Shown here piece after piece: positions 8,680-17,480 of a stretch of 64,000 nt of DNA (its first letter is position 1; each line of letters begins with the position of its first letter). The DNA comes from Verrucomicrobiales bacterium (GTDB lineage Bacteria; Verrucomicrobiota; Verrucomicrobiia; Verrucomicrobiales; DEV007). The notes under the pieces are model-generated. The model was not told where the DNA came from, ran no database searches, and saw only the letters and a program-made list of their open reading frames with translations. The position numbers were made by a program, and so were the translations under genes. Where the stretch lies: positions 1-64,000 of the forward strand of contig JAOFXR010000012.1 in assembly GCA_028047635.1 (NCBI GenBank), read 5' to 3'.

Positions 8680-11600
8680 ATGATAAAATACCTTTTCTCC
8701 CTCTTCCTCCTCGGGAGCACCTACAGCGTCAGTGCAGAGATCCCCTTGGCGACGGGGCCTTTCCGTGGCGTTGAAGTGAAGGTGGTCGCTGACGGTGTCA
8801 AAGAACTCACTATTAATGAGCCTTCTGCCCATTTCTGGTCTGGGCCTGTTCCATCGACTTACAAGCCGGGGACTGAAACGGTTCTCTCGTTTGAATACTT
8901 CTCGCCTTCGGGTTTGAAATCGCTCTCGCTCAAGTATCGTCAGCGTGACGGAAGTATGACCCAGTCGGATGCCAAAGAACTGCCGTTGGCAGAAAGCTGG
9001 CAGCCGTTTTCGTTAGATCTTACCCAGGGAAGCCCCGCGCCTCCCGAAGGAGATCCCAAGATGCGTTTTCACTTTGCGTTAAAGGGAAATATAGGTGATG
9101 CCCTGCAAATCCGGAATCTCAAATTGCGAGTGCCTACCGAAGAGGAGATCCGGTTGGCGGCGACAAGGGCAGAGCGCGAACGGGCCAAGGATGCGGACGC
9201 GGGGGCTTACCTTGAATATCTGCGAGACTGGTATCCTAACATAATCACTTCCGTCGTAGTGAGTGCTGATCGAATTCATATCGCAGGAGAGGCGACTGAA
9301 AGTGTTTCGCTCGTGGAATTGCAAACCCACGAAGCCTCGCATCTTCCCGTCTCGACAGCACCTCTCGCCTCAGAGTTAAAGGGGGCATTTCAACTCTCGT
9401 TGGCGCGGTTTTCGCGTGAGGGAAAAGTAGATCGTGCGCTCGCGCGCTGGCGGTTGGACCGTCCCAATGGAAAGCCGGCGTCGTTGTGCCGCTGGGCGGA
9501 TTCCCTCGAAGAAGGAATTGCCCGTGATCTTCCAAAACTGGAATCGACGCATCAGAAGGGGCTCGGTGGAATACCTGATATTCGTGATCCCAAACATGAG
9601 ATTTTTGAGCTTGGGATTCAACATGCAACGATCAATGTCGTCATCGATGCCTTGATTTCCGAGACGAAGCGCGCCGGGATGACTCCTTATCAGTTCGAGG
9701 GGAAGACTTATTTCATCAATCCCAAGTTTCTCGCTGGGAAAATTTCGACCTTGAAGCACTTCAGTGACAATGATGTCATCGTGACGTGTATTCTTCTCGT
9801 GGGGAATCGTGCTGGATCTCTTCTTACACATCCGGAAACCGAAACGCGAGGAACCTTTGCGATGCCTAATTTGGCAACTGAAGACGGTGGTCGACTCTAT
9901 CGCGCTGCGATCCATTTTCTGGCGGATAAATTTTCAAAACCAGACCATCGCGTCAGTAACTGGGTGATTCACAATGAAATCGACCAGGCGGGGACTTGGA
10001 CGAATATGGGCGATCAACCGCTTGCTCGCTATTTGGAAACCTATGTGAGATCGATGCGAACGGTCTACCATTCGACTCGTCTCTTCGATCCTAATGCGCG
10101 CACTTTTGTTTCGCTGACGCATCATTGGGCGAAGCCCAGTTTAGGCAAAGGTGCCTACACGGTGAAGGAAATGGTCGAACTCTTCACTGAAATGGCGAAA
10201 GCGGAGGGAGACTTTGAATGGGGGGTTGCATACCATCCTTATCCTCGCGGTCTTCGGGATCCAGACACTTGGGATGATGAAGATGTGACTTTTGATTTTG
10301 ATACGCCTTACATCACCCCGAAAAATATGGAAGTGCTTCCCGCTTTCCTTGCTCAGGATCGCTTTCTTTTTCAAGGTGACCATGAACGGGCGATTCTTTT
10401 TTCCGAACAGGGATTCAATTCTCCGACGCTCAGTGAAGAGGATCAAAAGCGGCAGGCGGCAGGTTTGATTTACGCTTTCCGTAAACTCCCAAAACTCAAA
10501 ACGATTGAGGCGTATCATCTCCATCGTTATCAGGATATGCCTACTAACGAAGGCGGGCTTCGTCTCGGGATTATTGATGAGAACGGGAATCGGAAGTTGG
10601 GCTGGGAAGTTTATAAAGCGATAGGAACTGATAAAGAGTCGAACTATGACGCGCTGGCAGAAACCTATTTCGGCAGTGACGCGACGGTAGTGAATGACAT
10701 GCCCGGTGCGGAACGGCCGAACATTGTTTACCTCGTCGCGGATGATTTGGGTTGGTCAGACACGACTCCCTATCTCGATCCAAGTGAGGATTTCTACGAG
10801 ACACCGAACATTGCTGAGCTAGCAAGGCGGGGGATGAAATTTACGAATGCTTATGCGGCGAGCCCACTATGTTCGCCTACCCGGGCAAGCATCCTGACAG
10901 GACAATATCCCGGGCGGATTCGTCTCACGACGCCTGCTTGTCATATTCCCGCTGTTGTTCTGAATCCCACTGTCGGAGCGAAGGCTAAAGCAACTCTTCC
11001 CGCGGTCGAGCCCGGGACGAGAACACGTTTTCCCAATTTTTACGAGACAATCCCCGAGCGACTCAAGCAAGTGGGTTACCGGTCTGCTTTCGTAGGGAAG
11101 TGGCACTTAGGTCGTGCTCCCTACTTTCCCGATCAGCAGGGTTTTGACCTCGTCATCGGCGGCCGGGAGCATCCAGGTCCTCCCGGCGGGTTTTTCGCCC
11201 CGTGGCCCATCGATACAATTCCCGATTCTCCAGAAGGTTCTCATATCGATGATGTCATCACGACGGAGTCAATTAAGTGGGTGAAGGAAAAAGCGAAGGC
11301 GGGTGAGCCGTTTTTCCTCAACCTTTGGTATTACTCAGTGCATGCCCCTTTCGAGGCGAAGCCGGAGTTGATTGAAAAATACGCGGAAAAAGCCAGGGGG
11401 CTCCCGGCGTTGGCACCGCGCAAGAATCCGGTCATGGCTGCGATGATTGAAACGCTTGACGATAACGTGGGTCGTATTATGAGGACGCTCGACGACTTGG
11501 GTCTGAGTAAGGACACCTTGGTTGTTTTCACTTCTGACAATGGGGGAAACGAATACAATTTTGCGGCTAACGAATTGGCGACCAATAATTACCCGCTCCG

Positions 11601-12507
11601 AAATGGGAAGGGTAATATTAACGAGGGTGGCCAGCGTGTTCCCTTCATTGCCGCATGGCCCGACAAGATCGAAGCGGCTAGTGTGAACCCTGGATTGATC
11701 AGTTCGATTGATCTTTTCCCGACTGCTCTTGCGGCAGCCGATGCACCGATTGCCCCCGCACAGGTCGTCGACGGAATCAATATTCTCCCCATTCTTTTCG
11801 GTGAGAAAGAAGTCGATGAGCAGCGTGCTTTGTTCTGTCACTTTCCTCATGGCCCGCCTGCAACAGGAACCGTGGCGGGGACTTCGGTGAGACGTGGCCC
11901 TTGGAAACTCACTCGATTTTTTGCGGGCGGAAAAGATCAGGCAGATCGTCTCAAGCTGGTCAATCTGGATGACGACCCGGGGGAGATGATTGATCTTTCG
12001 AAAGGGAAACCGAATCATGTAGTAGAATTGAATGAGAGGATTTCCGAGCATCTCAAAGTGACTGAATCACTGGTTCCGATCCCGAATCCTGTGTATGTGC
12101 CGACGGCATATGGTTGGGCAGGCAACAAGGATGCTCCTTTGGATTTGATCGATGATTTTCTTCTCGTTAATTCTACAGGAAATGATCCACACATTCGCAC
12201 GACTGATTTTTCGAATGCGACCGGTAAAATTACGATCGAAATCAGAATGAAGCAGGAAAACACATCCGACGTGGCGCTCTACTGGGGAACCAAAAAGGAA
12301 CCTGGATTCAGTTCGGAGCGGCTTATGGTCGTTCCCCGGACCGCCTTCGGAGTTTGGCGGGCTGATCTGGATATTGGGGAAGAGCGTCTTGCCCTGATCC
12401 GCATTGACCCAGCGCAGACGACCGGGCAGGTCAGGATTGATTCGATTCGCCTCATGCAGTGGACGAAGCCCGGCGAGGCCAAGACGGTTCGGCTTTGGGA
12501 CTTCTGA
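8680..12507 (+). CDS. Secreted DUF5722 glycosidase-like domain fused to a sulfatase
   Basis: 1275 residues from the ATG at 8680, which opens the signal peptide MIKYLFSLFLLGSTYSVSA. Residues about 25-165 look like a jelly-roll carbohydrate-binding module (FRGVEVKVVADGVKEL, LSFEYFSPSGLKSLSLKYRQ). Residues about 190-650 match DUF5722, a TIM-barrel family related to glycoside hydrolases: WVIHNEIDQAGTW carries a catalytic-looking Glu, and ILFSEQGFNSPTLSEEDQ a second one. Residues about 680-1130 are a type I sulfatase with NIVYLVADDLGW, the formylglycine site C731-S-P-T-R, GKWHLGRAP and VFTSDNGGNE. Residues about 1155-1275 form another beta-sandwich. The design suggests that one protein desulfates and cleaves the same glycan; that is inference. 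Confidence 0.88.
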   Translation: MIKYLFSLFLLGSTYSVSAEIPLATGPFRGVEVKVVADGVKELTINEPSAHFWSGPVPSTYKPGTETVLSFEYFSPSGLKSLSLKYRQRDGSMTQSDAKELPLAESWQPFSLDLTQGSPAPPEGDPKMRFHFALKGNIGDALQIRNLKLRVPTEEEIRLAATRAERERAKDADAGAYLEYLRDWYPNIITSVVVSADRIHIAGEATESVSLVELQTHEASHLPVSTAPLASELKGAFQLSLARFSREGKVDRALARWRLDRPNGKPASLCRWADSLEEGIARDLPKLESTHQKGLGGIPDIRDPKHEIFELGIQHATINVVIDALISETKRAGMTPYQFEGKTYFINPKFLAGKISTLKHFSDNDVIVTCILLVGNRAGSLLTHPETETRGTFAMPNLATEDGGRLYRAAIHFLADKFSKPDHRVSNWVIHNEIDQAGTWTNMGDQPLARYLETYVRSMRTVYHSTRLFDPNARTFVSLTHHWAKPSLGKGAYTVKEMVELFTEMAKAEGDFEWGVAYHPYPRGLRDPDTWDDEDVTFDFDTPYITPKNMEVLPAFLAQDRFLFQGDHERAILFSEQGFNSPTLSEEDQKRQAAGLIYAFRKLPKLKTIEAYHLHRYQDMPTNEGGLRLGIIDENGNRKLGWEVYKAIGTDKESNYDALAETYFGSDATVVNDMPGAERPNIVYLVADDLGWSDTTPYLDPSEDFYETPNIAELARRGMKFTNAYAASPLCSPTRASILTGQYPGRIRLTTPACHIPAVVLNPTVGAKAKATLPAVEPGTRTRFPNFYETIPERLKQVGYRSAFVGKWHLGRAPYFPDQQGFDLVIGGREHPGPPGGFFAPWPIDTIPDSPEGSHIDDVITTESIKWVKEKAKAGEPFFLNLWYYSVHAPFEAKPELIEKYAEKARGLPALAPRKNPVMAAMIETLDDNVGRIMRTLDDLGLSKDTLVVFTSDNGGNEYNFAANELATNNYPLRNGKGNINEGGQRVPFIAAWPDKIEAASVNPGLISSIDLFPTALAAADAPIAPAQVVDGINILPILFGEKEVDEQRALFCHFPHGPPATGTVAGTSVRRGPWKLTRFFAGGKDQADRLKLVNLDDDPGEMIDLSKGKPNHVVELNERISEHLKVTESLVPIPNPVYVPTAYGWAGNKDAPLDLIDDFLLVNSTGNDPHIRTTDFSNATGKITIEIRMKQENTSDVALYWGTKKEPGFSSERLMVVPRTAFGVWRADLDIGEERLALIRIDPAQTTGQVRIDSIRLMQWTKPGEAKTVRLWDF

Positions 12508-12621
12508 TGGGCAGAGAAAATCACTCGGAGCGTGATTGGTACGTTGGCGCGAACCGCGGGCCTTAGTGATTTTTGACCAAAAAAAGGAAAGGATTTCCCG
12601 GGCGAAACGTATCAGAGTGCG

Positions 12622-13734
12622 ATGATGAGTCCGATTTTGAAGTTTAAGCCTGTTGCCTTTTTAGTCGCCGTATTGCTGATACTGTCTCCCGGGGAAGGGA
12701 GGTCGCAAGAGGCCGTTTCCTACAATGACGTCGCGCGACTCTTTGCGGGGCTGCCTCTATCTCCCGGTAACCCGCTGGAAGGGTTGCTGGCATTGCCGTC
12801 CGTAAATCAGCACTACGCGGAGACGAGCGCTCTGACCAAGACATGGAGAGAGTCCCGTCTTCAGAAAATTGACGCCTGGTCGCGAGCGGAGATTCGGCCG
12901 CGAATCGGTCAGCCTGCAGTCATGAAATATATGTTCGGTGGTCCCGATTTCGTTCACGCAGCGACCATGTTCCCCGGAATTCCGGAATATATTCTGGTAG
13001 GAATGGAGCCTCTGGGGGTGGTGCCTGATTTTTCAACGATGAATGAAGCGCAGTTGGGGGACTATTTGAAGCATCTCAATTTTACCCTGCGGGATATTTC
13101 CCGACGAAGCTTCTTTATTACCAAAGACATGAGAACTGACTTTCAAGGAGAGGGTGTCAACGGGGTGTTTCCCATCCTGCTTTATTTCGCAGCACTTACG
13201 GGGCATGATGTGCTCGAAGCGGGCTATGTGACGCTGGATTCAGAGGGCGGTGTCGTGAAGGCTGCTGCTGAGGAGGGCACCGGTTTGTGGCTGAGGCTGC
13301 GTTCCACTGTGGGTGGTGTCGCTGCGCCCGAGCAAAATCTGTATTTTTTCAAAACAGATTTGTCGAATGCCAGATTCAAACCGGAGAGCGTATTTAAACG
13401 CTTTCTCGACTCTCGTCCCGGAGGCGTTGGCTATCTCAAAGCCGCGTCGTTTCTCATGCAAACCGAGGATTTTAGTAATATCAGAAACTTTCTCGTCGGA
13501 GATCTGGACTACATTCTTGAGGATGCCTCGGGCATTCCTGCCAATTTTCTCGAACTGTATTACAACGTCTCCTACTACGGGAACTACGCAGGACCGATCG
13601 ACATGTTTACGGAATACAATCAGCCGAGGCTGCATGAGATTTACCAGTCAGGCATTGCCAAACCGCTTCCGTTCGGGACTGGCTATCGATATAAGGACGA
13701 AGACTCAGTCCAATTATTCGGAATAAAGAAATAG
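12622..13734 (+). CDS. Uncharacterised secreted protein
   Basis: 370 residues with a signal peptide (MMSPILKFKPVAFLVAVLLI, cleavage probably near EGRSQ). I do not recognise a named family. The mature part contains the conserved-looking stretches MKYMFGGPDFVHAATMFPG, YILVGMEPLGVVP, YLKHLNFTLRDISRRSFFIT and VNGVFPILLYFAALTGHDV, then LELYYNVSYYGNYAGPIDMF near the end. The composition is that of a soluble globular protein with no transmembrane helix, no lipobox and no cysteine pairs. Two ATGs (12622 and 12625) compete for the start. It sits between two sulfatase genes on the same strand, 114 bases after the first and 39 before the second, so it may be co-transcribed with the second. I assign no function. 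Confidence 0.8.
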   Translation: MMSPILKFKPVAFLVAVLLILSPGEGRSQEAVSYNDVARLFAGLPLSPGNPLEGLLALPSVNQHYAETSALTKTWRESRLQKIDAWSRAEIRPRIGQPAVMKYMFGGPDFVHAATMFPGIPEYILVGMEPLGVVPDFSTMNEAQLGDYLKHLNFTLRDISRRSFFITKDMRTDFQGEGVNGVFPILLYFAALTGHDVLEAGYVTLDSEGGVVKAAAEEGTGLWLRLRSTVGGVAAPEQNLYFFKTDLSNARFKPESVFKRFLDSRPGGVGYLKAASFLMQTEDFSNIRNFLVGDLDYILEDASGIPANFLELYYNVSYYGNYAGPIDMFTEYNQPRLHEIYQSGIAKPLPFGTGYRYKDEDSVQLFGIKK

Positions 13735-13773
13735 CTGTAAATTGTTTTCTCTTGTCCTAGTCTCACTCTGGTT

Positions 13774-15309
13774 ATGAAAATGCGATCTCTTCTACTTCTT
13801 TTCGTTCTCTCGTTTCTTGTTCACGCGCAGGCGGATACGGAGAAACCTAATGTCATTGTGATCATGGCGGATGATATGGGATACGGTGATCTTTCCTGTT
13901 ACGGAGCGAATCAGTTCGAAACGCCTCACATCGATCAGCTTGCGGCTGAGGGGCAGCGGTTCACGAGCGGTTATTGCTCGGCATCGACTTGCACGCCGAC
14001 TCGCTATTCGTTTCTCACGGGGACCTATGCGTTTCGTGAAAAAGGCACTGGCATCGCTCCGCCAAGCAGTCCGATGATTATCCCGGAAGAGACCCATACT
14101 ATCGCAGATATGTTTAAGTCGGTCGGCTACCAAACAGCAGTGGTCGGGAAATGGCATCTCGGCCTTGGCGGTGAAGACGGACCTCAGTGGAACGGGGAAC
14201 TGAAACCCGGGCCTAACGAGATTGGCTTTGATTATTCTTTTCTCCTCCCAACGACGAACGATCGTGTTCCTCAGGTCTACGTCGAAAATCATCGCGTTCT
14301 CAATCTTGATCCCGCGGACCCTCTTTGGGTGGGAATGAAAAAACCGAGCGAAGATCATCCCACGGGAATCACTCATCGTGACACCCTGAAGATGGATTGG
14401 ACTCATGGGCATAATTCAACGATTCACAATGGGATCAGCCGAATCGGATTTTATACCGGTGGTCATACTGCCAGATTTCGCGATGAAGATCTCGCCGACA
14501 AATGGGTTGAGCAGTCCAATGCCTGGATTGAGAAAAACAAGGACGAGCCGTTCTTTCTCTTTTTCGCCTCTCATGACCTTCACGTTCCGCGCATCCCGCA
14601 CGAGCGTTTTCAGGGTGCGACGCCACTTGGTTTTCGTGCGGATTCCATCGTTCAGCTCGACTGGTGTGTTGGTGAGTTGATGAAGACGTTGGATCGTCTC
14701 GAAATCGCTGACGATACGCTGATTGTTTTCTGTTCTGATAACGGCCCTGTGATGGATGATGGTTATGCCGATGAAGCGCTTGAGAAACTCAAGGATCATC
14801 GTGCCGGAGGCCAATACACGGGTGGAAAATACAGCATCTATGAAGGGGGAACGAGAACGCCATTCATCACTCGCTGGAAAGGCACGATTGAGCCGGGCAT
14901 TTCTGACGAGGTGATTTCCACGATTGATATTTATGGAAGCCTCGCTTCACTTGTCGGTGCTGAGATTCCGGATGATGCAGCGCTCGATACATTCAATGTT
15001 GCTGGCGCGATTCTGGGGCGTGAAGGTGAAAAAGGTCGGAGCGAATTCGTTCAACAGGATAATGGAGGCAGAGGTAACTACGGGTTTCGTTCCGGTGACT
15101 GGAAGCTGCAGCGGCACGATAAGAAAAAGGCCCGCAATGTCGTTGTCGAGCAGAAGCTAGATAATTTTGACGTTCCTCAGTTTCAGCTGTTTGACCTCAA
15201 GAGCGATCCTGCTGAGAAGACTAATGTGCTTGAGGCCAATCTTGACGTTGCCGGGAAAATGAAAGCCCGCCTCGCTGAAATTATCGAGGCAGGCCGGACT
15301 CGGGAGTAG
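13774..15309 (+). CDS. Secreted arylsulfatase A-type sulfatase
   Basis: 511 residues with signal peptide MKMRSLLLLFVLSFLVHAQA. N-terminal metal motif NVIVIMADDMGYGDLSCYG, formylglycine site C73-T-P-T-R in STCTPTRYSFLTGTYAFR, GKWHLGLGGEDGPQW, and CSDNGPVMDDGY, followed by GGKYSIYEGGTRTPFI: the arylsulfatase A/sulfatase S1 layout. The C-terminal subdomain carries FRSGDWKLQRH and FDLKSDPAEKTNV. It lies downstream of the uncharacterised secreted gene and ends in front of a strong bidirectional hairpin. The sulfate ester it removes cannot be named from sequence. Confidence 0.93.
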   Translation: MKMRSLLLLFVLSFLVHAQADTEKPNVIVIMADDMGYGDLSCYGANQFETPHIDQLAAEGQRFTSGYCSASTCTPTRYSFLTGTYAFREKGTGIAPPSSPMIIPEETHTIADMFKSVGYQTAVVGKWHLGLGGEDGPQWNGELKPGPNEIGFDYSFLLPTTNDRVPQVYVENHRVLNLDPADPLWVGMKKPSEDHPTGITHRDTLKMDWTHGHNSTIHNGISRIGFYTGGHTARFRDEDLADKWVEQSNAWIEKNKDEPFFLFFASHDLHVPRIPHERFQGATPLGFRADSIVQLDWCVGELMKTLDRLEIADDTLIVFCSDNGPVMDDGYADEALEKLKDHRAGGQYTGGKYSIYEGGTRTPFITRWKGTIEPGISDEVISTIDIYGSLASLVGAEIPDDAALDTFNVAGAILGREGEKGRSEFVQQDNGGRGNYGFRSGDWKLQRHDKKKARNVVVEQKLDNFDVPQFQLFDLKSDPAEKTNVLEANLDVAGKMKARLAEIIEAGRTRE

Positions 15310-15346
15310 CGGGGCTTCCCTGCCGGCACGAAGACCTTTTGCTGCA

Positions 15347-15381
15347 TTAACCCCGCCCGGTCTCTGACCGAACAGGGTTAA
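15347..15381. terminator. Bidirectional terminator-like hairpin
   Basis: Outer stem TTAACCC (15347-15353) with GGGTTAA (15375-15381) and inner stem CGGTC/GACCG around TCT, separated by a small internal loop. It sits between the convergent sulfatase (ends 15309) and L,D-transpeptidase (ends 15396) genes, which is where a shared terminator is expected. The T tracts are short in both directions. Confidence 0.6.
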
Positions 15382-15395
15382 GTTTCTCGTATCTA

Positions 15396-16634
15396 TCAGT
15401 TCGCCTGTTGGCTGCTCGAGCCATCAACCTGCGCAACTAGAACCGACTGCGCTTGATATCCTTGCTGCAGCTCCTGCTGATCCCAGTGGTCAACTACTTC
15501 CACTTCAATACCGCTGGCGGTATTGGCGAAGAGAATAGGGGCAACGCTATGCGGTAACCGGATGCACCCTGCTGAGGCTGCGTAACCTGGAAGGTCTCCG
15601 ACGTGAAGGCCGATGGCTGATTGATCGAGACGCTGCCAGTAAGGGAGTGCGCAACCGTAAATCGTCGAAGTCTTTCCGGTTTCAACACGCTGCGTAATCT
15701 TAAAGACACCGCGCGGAGTTTCCTTTCCGGAGCGAGCCGTCGATACTGCGGTGTCGATTGCGATCTGATTGTCGATGAGAAGTACGGCGCGTTGGCGACC
15801 GATATCGACGATCACTTTTTTCTCCCCGTTCTTTCCCGCTTCGAGAAGCTCGTGATTGTAATAGGCGTCATTGTGAGTGTCTTTCCAACCGGTCTGCTCT
15901 TGAACTTGTTGAACCGGCGCTTGTGCCTGTTGAATGTAATTTTGATACGCAATTTGCTGCATTTTCGCCTGTTGCTTCTTTTGCTTCAGTTTTTTGAACA
16001 GACCTGCCTCGGCATTAGTTGCGGAGCCGAGAGTCACAGCGATTAGAGCAAGAATAGTAACGGCTTCACGCGCCCCGTGCGCCTGAATTTCGGCGTCTTC
16101 GAAGATGAGGCCGACTTCATCCTTGCTGGTCTGACAGAAAGATTGGAATTGAGCTTCATCAGCGAGAAGTAATCCGAGAAGTTGAATTTGAGCAGACTCT
16201 TGATCTTCGCCGGCTTGCCAGCGAATCAACGGAACGGTTGCCCCTTTATGTTTGATGCCTGAATCATGCAGTGATGAGCCTAACACCTCCAGAAATCTTC
16301 TTACGTAGTCTTCAGGCTCAGAAGCATCTGATAAAGTTTTGAAAGCGGATGCGTCGGGGAAAAGGCCCTGTAGCTGAATTTCGAGAGCTGAGTCAGACCA
16401 GGCAAGCTCAGGTTTTGAATCTTCGTCTAGGTTGATTTGAAATCGTTGGAACACTTCGCTTTCCTGAGGATTGGACTGAACGACGACGCCTTCGCGGGAC
16501 ACGTCGAAAGCAATGCCGGAGTTGGAAAATATAGCGGCACACATCTCGACGGGTGAGCTTTGGTTTAGCTTGATGTCAGAGCCCTCAGCGGGCAGTTCGT
16601 TTACAGGTCCGAGGAATGTAGCGGTCGTAGTCAT
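15396..16634 (-). CDS. L,D-transpeptidase (YkuD) with large N-terminal extension and internal signal-like helix
   Basis: 412 residues. The C-terminal YkuD domain (about 270-395) has the catalytic pattern His344 ... Ser354-x-Gly-Cys357 in GLHVGDLPGYAASAGCIRLP, preceded by VIVDIGRQRAVLLIDNQ and TARSGKETPRGVFKI. Such enzymes make 3-3 peptidoglycan cross-links or attach proteins in the periplasm. Residues 191-210 (AVTILALIAV to ATNAEA) look like a signal peptide with an A-x-A cleavage site, but about 187 hydrophilic, acidic residues of no family known to me precede it. A Gln/Lys-rich linker follows (212-245). It is last in an apparent operon behind a GAF protein and a subtilase without a signal peptide (46-base gap). 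The start at 16634 is an ATG; no internal Met suits the signal segment. Confidence 0.85.
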   Translation of the reverse strand: MTTTATFLGPVNELPAEGSDIKLNQSSPVEMCAAIFSNSGIAFDVSREGVVVQSNPQESEVFQRFQINLDEDSKPELAWSDSALEIQLQGLFPDASAFKTLSDASEPEDYVRRFLEVLGSSLHDSGIKHKGATVPLIRWQAGEDQESAQIQLLGLLLADEAQFQSFCQTSKDEVGLIFEDAEIQAHGAREAVTILALIAVTLGSATNAEAGLFKKLKQKKQQAKMQQIAYQNYIQQAQAPVQQVQEQTGWKDTHNDAYYNHELLEAGKNGEKKVIVDIGRQRAVLLIDNQIAIDTAVSTARSGKETPRGVFKITQRVETGKTSTIYGCALPYWQRLDQSAIGLHVGDLPGYAASAGCIRLPHSVAPILFANTASGIEVEVVDHWDQQELQQGYQAQSVLVAQVDGSSSQQAN

Positions 16635-16679
16635 AGTTCGAGTCGTGGTTCAGGTTAGTGTAATGTGTGGAGGTGAAAT

Positions 16680-17480
16680 TTACCAGTCTGCTTCGAGGTC
16701 GGCATGCCATGGCTCGGCGACTTCAGCAAGGAGATGGTGCATCATCGCCGGGGAAGTGTCGGGAAAGCGGGAGAGAATGCGTGCCATCATCCCGGTTACC
16801 CTAGGCGCGGCAAAACTGGTTCCGGTTTGGGTTTGGATGCCGCCGCCCTTCCAGGCAACTTCCACATTTTCTCCTCGTGCTGAGAAGCCCGTCGCCTGGT
16901 TTCTGCGGAAGTAGATGTCATTGTCCTGCGTGTCTGCGAGCTCTACTCCGATCACGGAGGTGAAATGGGATGGCCACTCAGCTTCACTGGCGTCAGCATT
17001 ACTGCAGGCGGCTACGACGTGGATACCGGATTGCCAGGCGAGGTCAGCCCATTCTTTATGCGGGAGGATGAATTTGGCAAGTCCACGGCAACCGAAGCTG
17101 CAATTGAGGATGTGGTAGCCGCGTTTAATCGCTTCCGCTACTCCTGCACAGATGAGATGGGTCCGTGATACGCTTCGACCGTCAATCACCCTGAAACTTC
17201 CCACCTCGGCCTCGGGCGCGACCTCGTGAATGATGCTCGCCACAGCAGTCCCGTGACCATATGCGTCGGTGTGGTCTTCCTCAGTCAGGACGATACGCCC
17301 TCCATCCTCGGAAAAAGAGACGGCATCAAGCGTCTTCATCCCTGAGAGGCGTGGATGATCTTTTTCCACACCAGAATCGATCACTGCGATTTTGACCCCG
17401 GCTCCAGTGCCCACCAGTAGTGCTTCCCGGGCTTGTCGGAAATTCGGCCAGTCCGTGATATCCTCCTCATTTGCGCTCAT
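16680..17480 (-). CDS. Cytosolic subtilisin-like serine protease (S8)
   Basis: 266 residues. The S8 triad is complete: Asp35 in KIAVIDSGVEKDHPRL, His76 in YGHGTAVASII, and Ser222 in QTGTSFAAPRVTGMMA, with the oxyanion Asn161 in AACSNADASE. There is no signal peptide and almost no prodomain (about 25 residues), so the enzyme probably acts in the cytoplasm. The ATG at 17480 overlaps the stop of the GAF gene by four bases (ATGA type), indicating translational coupling. The protein is shorter than secreted subtilases and resembles the compact subtilases used as dedicated processing enzymes. The neighbouring L,D-transpeptidase with its buried signal is the obvious candidate substrate; this is inference. 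Confidence 0.9.
   Translation of the reverse strand: MSANEEDITDWPNFRQAREALLVGTGAGVKIAVIDSGVEKDHPRLSGMKTLDAVSFSEDGGRIVLTEEDHTDAYGHGTAVASIIHEVAPEAEVGSFRVIDGRSVSRTHLICAGVAEAIKRGYHILNCSFGCRGLAKFILPHKEWADLAWQSGIHVVAACSNADASEAEWPSHFTSVIGVELADTQDNDIYFRRNQATGFSARGENVEVAWKGGGIQTQTGTSFAAPRVTGMMARILSRFPDTSPAMMHHLLAEVAEPWHADLEADW

Noticed and set aside
12519-12537. AATCAC/GTGATT hairpin after the DUF5722-sulfatase gene as a terminator
   Set aside because: Six base pairs with a seven-base loop and no following T run; too weak to call.
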